From NCBI GenBank assembly GCA_002482525.1, contig DLGC01000004.1, forward strand, positions 93,939 through 157,938: 64,000 bases of DNA. Direction: 5' to 3'. A program made the position numbers and the translations under genes. The stretch is from Propionibacteriaceae bacterium UBA7704 (GTDB lineage: Bacteria; Actinomycetota; Actinomycetes; Propionibacteriales; Propionibacteriaceae). The notes beneath the pieces were generated by a model that saw only the letters and a program-made list of their open reading frames with translations, was not told the DNA's origin and did no database searches. Shown here piece by piece: positions 1 through 9,300 of this stretch (position 1 is the stretch's first letter; the number at the start of each line of letters is the position of its first letter).

Positions 1-926
1 TTGGTGGCTCCGTCATTGTTGATGGCCACGGACTTCACCACGGCATACACGTGGTCGCCGTCCTCGAGGGCTTTGTCCAGCGGTTTGAGGACGATGGCGG
101 CCGCACCCTCGGCCCAGTTGGTGCCGCTGGCGTTTCTGGCGAAGGTGTGAACTCGGGCGTGCGACGACTCCACGCTGCCAAATCGGTTATGGCCAGCCGT
201 ATAAAGGGACACGTTGACACCACCGGCGACGGCGACGTCACTCGCCCCGGCTGCGAGGGACTCGCACGCGGCATGAAGCGCAACTAGCGACGACGAACAA
301 GCCGTGTCGAACACAATCGACGGCCCAGTGAAGTTGAAGTGATGGCTGACCCGGCCGGCGAGGAGCCCTGGCATTGAACCCGTCTGCGCGAGCATGCCTG
401 TCTTCTCGGTGAACGTCTTGTACGGGAAATCGAGGTCGCTCAAGTGATCAACGCCCACGAAGACCCCAGTATTGCTGCCGAGGGAGTCCTCGCCGGCATA
501 CCCGGCGTCCTCCAACGCCCGAAACGTCGCTTCCATGAAGAGGCGCTGCTTGGGATCGATCGTTAGCGCTTCCTTGGGGGAGATCCGGAACAAGGAAGCG
601 TCGAAGCCGTCGACTTCATCCAGGTAGCCCATCGGAGTGAAGTAATCTCCGGGCTCGGACCGGGGCAGGCCCAACACATCTTCCACCTGGTGGGCGCGAT
701 GCAAAGGCAAACCGCGGATGCTTTCGCGCCCCGTCATGAGGTGCTCCCAGAACTCCTCCTTGCTCTGTGCGCTCGAGAACATGCACTCGATGCCGATGAT
801 GGCCACATCCACGTGCTCCCGTTTGGCGGCGAGCCGTTTCAGGATGGCCAGACCCATGCCTCGGTCGATACGGCCCTCGAGCGACCCGCGCATGACGTAT
901 TGGTTGATCTCTTGGTTAGTGGTCAT
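1..926 (-). CDS. Trans-AT type I PKS, N-terminal part (KS), cut by window edge
   Basis: The first 308 codons of a further polyketide synthase are visible; the rest lies beyond the left edge. A short N-terminal helix (residues 1-37) is followed by a ketosynthase. The active-site Cys210 sits in DTACSSS, and the NWAEGA and INNDG motifs are present; the two catalytic histidines lie outside the window. It starts at an ATG that overlaps the stop of the thioesterase gene by ATGA, so it is the promoter-distal gene of the operon. By analogy with its three upstream relatives an AT-less module is expected, but this cannot be seen. Its active-site motif ends SSS where the other three have SSG, so it belongs to a different KS subtype from them. 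Confidence 0.93.
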   Translation of the reverse strand, partial: MTTNQEINQYVMRGSLEGRIDRGMGLAILKRLAAKREHVDVAIIGIECMFSSAQSKEEFWEHLMTGRESIRGLPLHRAHQVEDVLGLPRSEPGDYFTPMGYLDEVDGFDASLFRISPKEALTIDPKQRLFMEATFRALEDAGYAGEDSLGSNTGVFVGVDHLSDLDFPYKTFTEKTGMLAQTGSMPGLLAGRVSHHFNFTGPSIVFDTACSSSLVALHAACESLAAGASDVAVAGGVNVSLYTAGHNRFGSVESSHARVHTFARNASGTNWAEGAAAIVLKPLDKALEDGDHVYAVVKSVAINNDGAT

Positions 927-1645
927 TTTTCGGCCTCGCCGTCGATTGCTGAAGTTCCGGTCAATGCCGCGCGGATGGTGCGGGCGGTCCGATCGATGTC
1001 GTCGAAGAGATAGAAGTGGCCACCCGGCACCAGTTCATGCCGGAATGATCCGGAAGTGAACTCCTTCCAGCGTGCCAGCTGTCGATGACTCACAATTCCA
1101 TCCATCCCACCGGCGAGCGCTGTGATTGGGCACTGCAGGATGCGTCCTGGTTCTTCGAGCTCGAAGGTCTCGGCCACTTGGTAGTCGGCACGCAGGATCG
1201 GCACGAACACCTTCGCCAGGTCGGGGTGATCAAAGACTGCGGGATCGGTGTTGCCAATCCGGCGAATCATGCCGAGAAATGCCCCGTCAGGAGCTGTGTA
1301 CCACTCGGACGTAGGACGCAGATCGGGCGTGTATCTGCCGGACAATATTGCATGGGACGCCACCAGCCCATCGGCCTCGAGTGTTCTGAGGATTTCGAAG
1401 CTCAACAGGGTGCCGAGAGAATGGCCGAAGAAGGCGAAGGGTCCGTTAATCCGCTCTCTGATGCGCGGAACCAGGTCTGTGACATGTGCTGCCAAGGTCG
1501 TCGGCAAGGTCTCCCGCATGCGTGCTCCGTGACCGGCGAGTTCCACGGTGATGACGTTGGCCACATCACTGAGAGCCGGCTGGAACTTCGCATACGATTG
1601 GGCGGCTGCCCCCGCGTGCGGAATGCAGAAGAGCTGCGTGGTCAC
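923..1645 (-). CDS. Type II (editing) thioesterase of the PKS/NRPS cluster
   Basis: A 240-residue alpha/beta hydrolase of the size and layout of stand-alone TEII proteins. These remove stalled or mis-primed acyl groups from carrier proteins. The nucleophile elbow is GHSLG (Ser76), with the likely acid Asp182 in GGMDG and His210 in VPGGHFYLF. The N-terminal FCIPHAGAAAQSY matches the usual F-PxAGG-a--Y start of the family. The start codon is GTG and overlaps the stop of the upstream PKS gene (GTGA); the stop overlaps the next PKS start (ATGA). Its place between two synthase genes makes a cluster-specific role near certain. It is not fused to a synthase, so chain release must be encoded elsewhere. 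Confidence 0.93.
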   Translation of the reverse strand: MTTQLFCIPHAGAAAQSYAKFQPALSDVANVITVELAGHGARMRETLPTTLAAHVTDLVPRIRERINGPFAFFGHSLGTLLSFEILRTLEADGLVASHAILSGRYTPDLRPTSEWYTAPDGAFLGMIRRIGNTDPAVFDHPDLAKVFVPILRADYQVAETFELEEPGRILQCPITALAGGMDGIVSHRQLARWKEFTSGSFRHELVPGGHFYLFDDIDRTARTIRAALTGTSAIDGEAEK

Positions 1646-4600
1646 GGCCGCACCTCACTGTGATCCAGCAGGCGACTGGCCTCATCAAGGGTAAGTGTCC
1701 CGCTCTCGACCCTGTCCATGATCTCTTCCACGGTCAGCGCCTCGGGATCCCCACTGGCCTGATCGGCTCCGAGTTGACGATCGACGTAGTCAGCCAATTG
1801 GTGCACGGTTGGTCGGGAATAGACATCCGAAATATCAATGACGCGGCCGAAGCGCTCATTGATGGCGCTGACGAATTGGGAAAGGACGATGGAGTCGCCT
1901 CCAGTCTCGCTGAACGGGTCTCTAACGTTGACCTCATCCATGCCCTGAATGCCCCCCCAGATGTTGGCGAGCGCGATCTGGGTTTCGGTGAAGGCACCTC
2001 GACCGGTGACCGTCACATCGCGATGGACGGTGACCAGCGGCTTCGGAGTCTGGGGGGAGCGACGGTGAACAAGTTTCGCCGACAGCGAGGCGGCGAGGGA
2101 CACGCCGATCTGGCCACCGGCATCGATCACACGCTGCCGGTCGAGCGCACCGACGAGCACGGTGCCGATCCTGCGGTCCAGGACCGAAAGGAATGAGTCG
2201 TGGCCTTCGGAGTCCGAAAGACTCTGGAAGACTCCCCGCACCGAATCGATGTCCGACTTGCGCGACATGCCAGTTTGGGCCCAGATCGACCACGCTATCG
2301 ACGTCGACTTACGTCCCCTTGCGCGATCCGCATCCGCGAGCCCATTGAGGTAGGCGTTTGCGGCGGCGTAGTCCCCTTGGCCCAGTGGGCCGAAAATCGA
2401 AATGAGTGACGAGTTGAACACGGAGAAGTCAAGGTCGTCGTCCGCGGTCACCCTCCGGAGCGTCCAACTACCCATGATCTTTGGCCGCAGCACTCGTTCG
2501 AAGTCCTCCGTCGTTCGATTACGAAGTAGGCAACCGCCTGGTACGCCTGCGCCGTGGATGAGACCGTTGATGCGGCCATGACGTTCACGCAGACCGACCA
2601 TCGCGGTCTCCATCGACTCAAGCTCCGTGATATCGGCGCACAGAAGTTCGATGTTCGCGCCTTTTTCCTGTAGCTCGGCCAGCCGCTGTGCACGGCTCGC
2701 GGTCTTCGGGTCGTCGACACCCGCCCCTTCCGGCGTCCGGCTGATCACAGCGAAGTGTGGCTTGCAATCCGATGTCGTGAGCGCGTCGATGAGGACGCCT
2801 GCGATACCGTCGAGGCCACCTGTGACGACGTACACGCCGTCAGCACGTAGGCTGACGGCCTCAGCCTCGAAGGTCTCGATGCTGGCCTCCTGCAGCTCCG
2901 GCAGGTAGCGCTCGCCCCTGCGGATGGCGACGACAGGGTCACCTGCTCCGTGGGCCAACTCAGCGGCCAGATGTTCGGGAGTGAAGCTGTTGTCGGCGTC
3001 GATACCAGTCATCGTCAAACGTACGGACTCGTTGTTGGCCACCCGGGCGAGCGCGAGTGCTGCCGCCCCCATCGGATTCGCGGGGTCGTCGGACTCCAAG
3101 ACACGATGAACGTCACTGGTGAGCACGCATATGCGAGCCCGTCGCCCCTCATCGCCGAGCGTTTGTATCAAGGTGACCATGCCGAGCAATGCTGCAGTCT
3201 GCTGCTGCTGAAGTTCATCTGGGCTCTGCGCTTCCCTCAATGACAGGCTGCCTGCGTGGACGATGTGCTCGGCGTCCGGCAGGTGCTGGAGCAGGCTGGC
3301 GGGATCGGTTGCCGGCGCACAGTACTCGTCGGTGCCGATTTGCTCGAACGCCGGACCGGGTCGCACGTTCACCACCCGGTCGGCATGCTGCCGGAGCCCG
3401 TCGACGAGCCGCTGGCAGGATGCCGAATCGTTGCCGAAGAATACGATCGTTCCCAGGCGGCTTTCGAGCGGCAGCGCTGGCTGCCGCTCGAAAGCCATCC
3501 GGTGATGAAGCGTGTCGGTGAACAGATTTTCGCTGACACGCTTGAGTGAATATTTGTCCAGCACGCAGAGGACGGTGCCATCAGGTTCATAAAGCGTAAT
3601 GTCGATCGTCGCCGCACCCATCTGCCGCCCGATCTTGGTGCGGATCCGCTGGTGCGAATTGAACTTCGATGGGAGTGCGCCGTAGATCTTCAGGCTTTTG
3701 CATGCGAAGGGCAGGAACATCGTGTGGGTGGCAAACTGGATGAGAAACTCGCCGGCGATGTTGATCGCGTTGTCGAACATCGCCGGATGCAGTGTGAACT
3801 CTGCAAGATCCGCCTGGAATTGCGGCGCGATCTCCAGGCTCGTCAGGACTTGCTGGCCGTTGAATTCGATCGTGTTCACATTCCGCCAGCGCGGACCGAA
3901 GCGGAATCCGCCGTACTCCTTGGATAGGTCGAAGGGCAAGGTCTCGCGGCAGCTTGCACGTACCACTGCCTCATGATTGACGGATGCCGGGCGCGACTCC
4001 GGGTCGAGGACTTTGGCTTGCGCGGTGGCGTGCACCTTCCACTGACCCGCAACGTCGACGCTCATGACCTCGACGTTCATGGTTTCGGCGGTTTTGCCGA
4101 CCACGATGTGAACTTCGAGGGGTTCCTCTTCTGCGACGATTGCGGGAGATTGCAGAAACACGTCGCGAAGCTCGATCGCGACCGAGCCACTTGAGTGCGC
4201 GCACGCCGTGTACATCATCTCCAGGAACCCTGTGCCCGGGATGACTGAGTGGTCATTGATGATGTGTTCGGTCAGAATCCATTGTCGGCCAATTTCGTAC
4301 TTGGTGACATATACGTCCTCGTCGCGGCCACGAACAGCCAGCCGATCAATGAGCGGGTGCAGGGGCGACTCAGCCTCGGCCACCGTCGGCTTGGAATCCT
4401 CCACCGCCAGCCAGAAGTGCTTGCGTTCAAATGGATACGTGGGCAACGGGAGACGTCGGTGCTGGCCGTCTGGGAAACAGTCTGGCCACTGCACGTCAGC
4501 TCCTGCGACGTACTGATGACACAACTCTCCAGCCTGTTCGGCACCACCGATGCCTTCGCTGACCAGGTCGGCCGCGACGCGAGCCATTCGCCGCCTGTCA

Positions 4601-6306
4601 GACACTGACAGGTCATGGTCGTCCAGACGCTCCATGTTGGCGCTAAGCACGCGATGGTGACCACGGAATACGCCAGCGGCGTCCCAACGTCTGGATGCGA
4701 TGTCGCGGAGGCCCCGGAGGATCGCTCCTTTTTCGGTGCCCACAACTGCCACGCGATACTCGAAGTGATGCCTGCCCACGGCTGCGGAGTGACAGATGTC
4801 CTCGATCGGAGCTTCGGGATGCCGGTCGATCCATTCGATGAGGTTGTCGACCTGGGCGAGGCATGCGGCCTCAGTCCGGCCCGACAGCGGCAGGATCAGA
4901 GGGCCGCGACGCTTTGGGCGGGCGACTTCCCGGGGCGGAGCCTCGCTGAGTACCGCATGCACGTTCGTGCGGCCGAAGCCGAAGGAACTGACCGCTGCCA
5001 AACGCACCGGGCCGTTCGGCTCCCAGTCACGAGTCGTGTCGCTGACGTAGAGCGGCGACTCATGGAACGGTATGTACGGATTCGGCTCGGTGAAGTTGAT
5101 GTTCGGTGGCAGTTGGCGCTCACGGAACGCAAGCAACACCTTGATTAACGAAGCCATGGATGCAGCGCTGACCCCGTGCCCGAGGTTAGGTTTGACCGAA
5201 CCGAGTGCGCAGAACTGGCGGCGGCTCGTGTGCTTGTCGAAGGCGGTGCGCAAGCCGGTGACTTCGATCGGATCACCGAGGATGGTGCCCGTGGCATGCG
5301 CCTCCACGTAACTGAGGTGTTCCGGATCGATGTTGGCCTGACGCCAGGCATCCTCGACCACGTCGGCCTGGGTATCGGCACTCGGGGCGGTGACACCGGT
5401 GGTATGGCCGTCATTGTTGATCGCTATGCCCTTGATGATGGCGTAGATGTAGTCGCCGTCGGCGATGGCCTTTCTTGCCGGCTTGAGAGTGACGAAACCA
5501 AAACCCTCGCCCCAAACCGTGCCGGACGAACGGCGATCGAACGAGCAAAGGACGCCGTCCTCGGAGGCAACTCCGTCGAAAGTGGCGTCCACGACGCTGA
5601 GCAGATGTAGGCCGCCCGCGATCGCCATATCGCAATCTCCCGCGCGCATCGCAGTGCAAGCCTGATGGATCGCAACAAGCCCGGAGGAACAGGCAGTGTC
5701 GACCACCATGTTGGGGCCTTTGAGATCGAGGACGTAGGCTATGCGGCTCGCGAGGACTGATGACATCGAGCCTGCCATGTCCAGCAAGTTGTGCTCGGCG
5801 TCGTGCGGCTTATAGTCCATCGGATAGGAATGGTCGACGCCGACAAAAACGCCCGTGTTGGAGCCTCGGATTCCCTGCCCGCAGTAGCCAGCGTCCTCCA
5901 GACACGCCCACGCCTGCTCTAGGAAGATGCGCTGCTCAGGGTGCATCGCCATTGCTTCGGCGGGAGAAATCCGAAAGAAGGAGGCGTCGAAGTCACCGAT
6001 GTGCTCGAGCCATCCAGCTTGCAGCTTCACCTCTTCACCCATGTCGTCACGTCGTTCCTTAGGGAAGGACCCGATCACACCGACCTGGTTGACGAGGTTG
6101 TCCCAGTATTCGTCGTAGTCGTCGCTGTGAGGGAACTTGCAGGACATCCCGATGATGGCGATCTCGTCATCATCGGTGGGAGTTTCTTCGGCCCCGTTCA
6201 GCCGCTCGAGCAAATGGACCGAACTATCGGCATCGAATACTCCCCGGCGTACCTGCTCCAACACGTAGGCGGTGACTTCGCGAAGCTCATAAGCATTGGC
6301 GTTCAT
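1642..6306 (-). CDS. Trans-AT PKS module KS-DH-KR-ACP
   Basis: 1554 residues. The KS (about 46-455) has Cys206 in DTACSSG, His337 in EAHATGT and His377 in NLGHG. Residues 470-640 hold only the flanking linkers of an acyltransferase, ending with the post-AT signature LPLPTYPFERKHFW, with no AT domain between them. The DH (about 640-925) has His681 in HIINDHSVIP, where the usual fifth-position Gly of HxxxGxxxxP is Asp, and Asp845 in HPAMFDNAI. The KR (about 950-1380) has TGGLDGIAG, Ser1300 and Tyr1313 (GDYAAANAY), so it looks active. The ACP carries Ser1472 in GGDSIV. A short C-terminal helix (1520-1554) may dock to the next protein. No ER or methyltransferase is seen. The start overlaps the upstream stop as TGATG. 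Predicted step: malonate addition, ketoreduction and, if the DH is active, dehydration. Confidence 0.95.
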   Translation of the reverse strand: MNANAYELREVTAYVLEQVRRGVFDADSSVHLLERLNGAEETPTDDDEIAIIGMSCKFPHSDDYDEYWDNLVNQVGVIGSFPKERRDDMGEEVKLQAGWLEHIGDFDASFFRISPAEAMAMHPEQRIFLEQAWACLEDAGYCGQGIRGSNTGVFVGVDHSYPMDYKPHDAEHNLLDMAGSMSSVLASRIAYVLDLKGPNMVVDTACSSGLVAIHQACTAMRAGDCDMAIAGGLHLLSVVDATFDGVASEDGVLCSFDRRSSGTVWGEGFGFVTLKPARKAIADGDYIYAIIKGIAINNDGHTTGVTAPSADTQADVVEDAWRQANIDPEHLSYVEAHATGTILGDPIEVTGLRTAFDKHTSRRQFCALGSVKPNLGHGVSAASMASLIKVLLAFRERQLPPNINFTEPNPYIPFHESPLYVSDTTRDWEPNGPVRLAAVSSFGFGRTNVHAVLSEAPPREVARPKRRGPLILPLSGRTEAACLAQVDNLIEWIDRHPEAPIEDICHSAAVGRHHFEYRVAVVGTEKGAILRGLRDIASRRWDAAGVFRGHHRVLSANMERLDDHDLSVSDRRRMARVAADLVSEGIGGAEQAGELCHQYVAGADVQWPDCFPDGQHRRLPLPTYPFERKHFWLAVEDSKPTVAEAESPLHPLIDRLAVRGRDEDVYVTKYEIGRQWILTEHIINDHSVIPGTGFLEMMYTACAHSSGSVAIELRDVFLQSPAIVAEEEPLEVHIVVGKTAETMNVEVMSVDVAGQWKVHATAQAKVLDPESRPASVNHEAVVRASCRETLPFDLSKEYGGFRFGPRWRNVNTIEFNGQQVLTSLEIAPQFQADLAEFTLHPAMFDNAINIAGEFLIQFATHTMFLPFACKSLKIYGALPSKFNSHQRIRTKIGRQMGAATIDITLYEPDGTVLCVLDKYSLKRVSENLFTDTLHHRMAFERQPALPLESRLGTIVFFGNDSASCQRLVDGLRQHADRVVNVRPGPAFEQIGTDEYCAPATDPASLLQHLPDAEHIVHAGSLSLREAQSPDELQQQQTAALLGMVTLIQTLGDEGRRARICVLTSDVHRVLESDDPANPMGAAALALARVANNESVRLTMTGIDADNSFTPEHLAAELAHGAGDPVVAIRRGERYLPELQEASIETFEAEAVSLRADGVYVVTGGLDGIAGVLIDALTTSDCKPHFAVISRTPEGAGVDDPKTASRAQRLAELQEKGANIELLCADITELESMETAMVGLRERHGRINGLIHGAGVPGGCLLRNRTTEDFERVLRPKIMGSWTLRRVTADDDLDFSVFNSSLISIFGPLGQGDYAAANAYLNGLADADRARGRKSTSIAWSIWAQTGMSRKSDIDSVRGVFQSLSDSEGHDSFLSVLDRRIGTVLVGALDRQRVIDAGGQIGVSLAASLSAKLVHRRSPQTPKPLVTVHRDVTVTGRGAFTETQIALANIWGGIQGMDEVNVRDPFSETGGDSIVLSQFVSAINERFGRVIDISDVYSRPTVHQLADYVDRQLGADQASGDPEALTVEEIMDRVESGTLTLDEASRLLDHSEVRP

Positions 6307-9300
6307 CAGTGTGCTTTCATTTGTCGAACTGCATTGGAGATGGATGTCCTGCCTTGGTTGATCTGTTCGATCAGGTCGTTGACGTCGGCCGGGGCAGGGA
6401 CAGGACTAGCCCGGCGGTCGATTTCCGCGGCAAGCAGTTGCACGCTGGGAAATGAGTAGATGTCGGCAACCTCGATGACCTCGTCCAGCTCACGGTTGAT
6501 TGCTTTATAGAGCTGAATGGCCAGGAATGACTGGCCGCCGAGGTCGGTGAAACTGTCGTAGATGTCGATGCGCTTGACTTGGAGCGTGTCCGCCCAAACC
6601 CTGAGCAAGGCTCGCTCGGTGGGGGTGTACTTAGCTGACTCCTCGAAGGCACTCTCGGCGGCCTGTGTTGGCGGCGCTGCAGGGGTGGGACCGTCGAACT
6701 GGAGTCCGTCGCCTAGGGCGCAGCGGAGGCCCTTGTGTGACTGAATCTTGGTAGCAGAGAGTTGGCCGGGCATGACGCGAGTCAGGTCGGTGGTCATGGC
6801 TCCGGAAAGGAGATTGAGCGCAGTCTCGGTCGGTAGGGATGCCATGGTGTTGTCAGCCCCGGCCACCCCGTAGCGCACTGCCATGCCTACCTCGAGCCAC
6901 GCTGGCCAATTGAGGGTGAGAGTGCGGCGGCCCTGCGCGTTTCGCCAGTCGGTGAAGGCATCGAGGTAGGCGTTGGCGGCCATGTAGTCGGCCTGCCCGA
7001 TGTCCCCGAATACCGAAAGCACCGACGAGTACAGCACCATGTATCCCGGCGGATCGTCCCGCGTTAGCTCGTCGAGCAGCATGGCGCCCCGCGCCTTCGT
7101 GTCGAAGACTCGGCGGAAGGTGTCCTCTGATTTGTTCACGATGATGCCGTCGCCCGCAAGGCCTGCGCAGTGGAAGATTCCGGCCAGATGGCCGTCGAGT
7201 GACCGGTGTCGAAGCAGCTTGACGATTTGCGCCATCGCCTCCCTCTCGGTGACATCGGCCATGTGTACTTCGACGATTGAGCCTTTGTTGCGAATGGCGT
7301 CAAGCCTTGCGGTGAGCGCTTCGTGCCTGCTCGGATCCGCCTGCGGATTGTTCCAGTCGGTGTGCGAAACCAGGGCGATCGTCACCTGGGCCTCGTCGGA
7401 GAGACGATCCGCAAGGGCCAAGCCTAGTTCGCCCGTGCCACCCGTGATGAGGTAATGGTTGCCCGCCACCGCCAGGGGCTTGGCCTCGGGCAGTGTTGCC
7501 TTCCTTAGTTCCCGCACCCAAGAGCCGTCCGCGCGCACGAATCGGTCGAGTCCTCCGTTTGCAGCAAGGATTTCGGCCGCCAAGAGGTCGACCGGGACGC
7601 CGGGTTGGGCATCGACGTAGCTGGTGCTCAAGCCTTCGAACTCCAGTCCGATTGCGTTCGCGAGCGCAGCGAGCGAGTTGGCCTCTGGCGTGATCAGGTC
7701 GTTAGGTCCGACCTGTCCTGCGCCGGTACCCACAACGACCAGATCGACGTGGTGGTCGAGGCTGAGTGCGTCGAGATACTTGGCGAGGGTGAGGAGTCGC
7801 GTTACCGGAAGATCGGGTTCATCGCTCGGCATCGGGTTCGTCGAATGCCAACCCGTCGCGTACACGATGCGGTTCGGAGTGCTGGTCGAAAGGCATCGTT
7901 CGAGGTTGTTCCAGTCGACGGTGCGGACGTCTGCTCCCGCGGCCCGCAGAGCATCTGCGAGTTCCGTACCGTCGACTACCAGCGCATGCCCATATCCCTG
8001 TGCTGGTGTCTCACGAGATGCCGTCCGCCGCCAACCAAACTCGATGGCGGAGCGCTGACCAGTCTCGCGGATCCGCCCGGCAGCGCGCTCGTCTACGTGT
8101 TTCGTTGAGTAGCCGCGAACCGTCGCAAAGATCTGGCCGTCCGGGTCGAAGAGGTCGACATCGTAGGTGATGGTCTCCTTGGACAGATCCCATGCGGCGC
8201 TGTTCATTCGGATGTGGCTGTAGAAGCGACGGGGCATTCCCTTGACGCACACCACCTCCCGGTAGTGGTAAGGGAGGTACAAACCCTCGCCGCTCTTCTG
8301 GCTGATTGCATTGACGGCATTGTCGAACATTGCGACGTGAAGCACGGCGCCGTGTAGGTCCGACAGCATGTCATCGGTCAAGGCCAGCTCCACAAGCACC
8401 GAATCAGATCCGACGGCAACGATTCGCTCATTTGCCCAGCGGGGACCGAGTGAAATTGCTGTCTCACGCGGCTTGAGGTCGAACGATCGTACGCGGAGGT
8501 CGGCTTCCAATCCAGAGCGGAGCTCCTCAATGTTCACATGCCCCAAAGGCTTGTCCGTCAAGGATTCGACGACACACGTCGCGTGGGTGGCCCAATCGCC
8601 GTCCTGCTCGCTCACGAATCGCATGGCCCAGCGACCTGAGTTGGCCTCGACGATCCCGACGACATCCCGCGTCTCGTCAGTTGCGACCACGCATGGCTGC
8701 GAGTAGACGAGGTCCGTCACCCGCTTGGGCCCATGCTCGTATTGCATGGCAATCTCGAGGGCTAGCTCGAGATAGGTGGTGCCAGGAATGATGTGCTGAC
8801 CGAGGATCACATGGTCGGTCAGGACCCAGTGCTCCGACGCATTGAACCGCGCCAAGTAGTGATCGCCGGCGGGAGTAGAGACGCTCCGTTCCGTCAACAC
8901 TGCGCCGAGGTTCGTTCGGATCTCGCCATCCCGCTCTGGCTCGCGCTCGTGCCAGCATGGAACCTGAGCGAATGGGTACAGGGGGAGATCGGCGCGCGGT
9001 CCCTCCTCGCCTAGGTGTACCTGGGCCCAGTTGATATCGGCGCCACGAACGTACAACTCCATGACGCGCAGGGCATCCCCCATGGACTGGTGGGTCGCCA
9101 AGTCTGCGACCGCGCGTGACCCTTGCTCGGCCAGGTGCCGGAACTGGGCCTCCGTGAGCTCGTCCGTCTGGGGGTTCGGCTTGCCTGCGCCAATCCGCCG
9201 GAAATGGCCCTGCCGCGCGCCTTGGATTTGGGCATCGGCAGGGTGAGCGAGAACCCGGCGTAGCACGTCCACAAGCTCGTTGAGGGATTGCGCGACAACG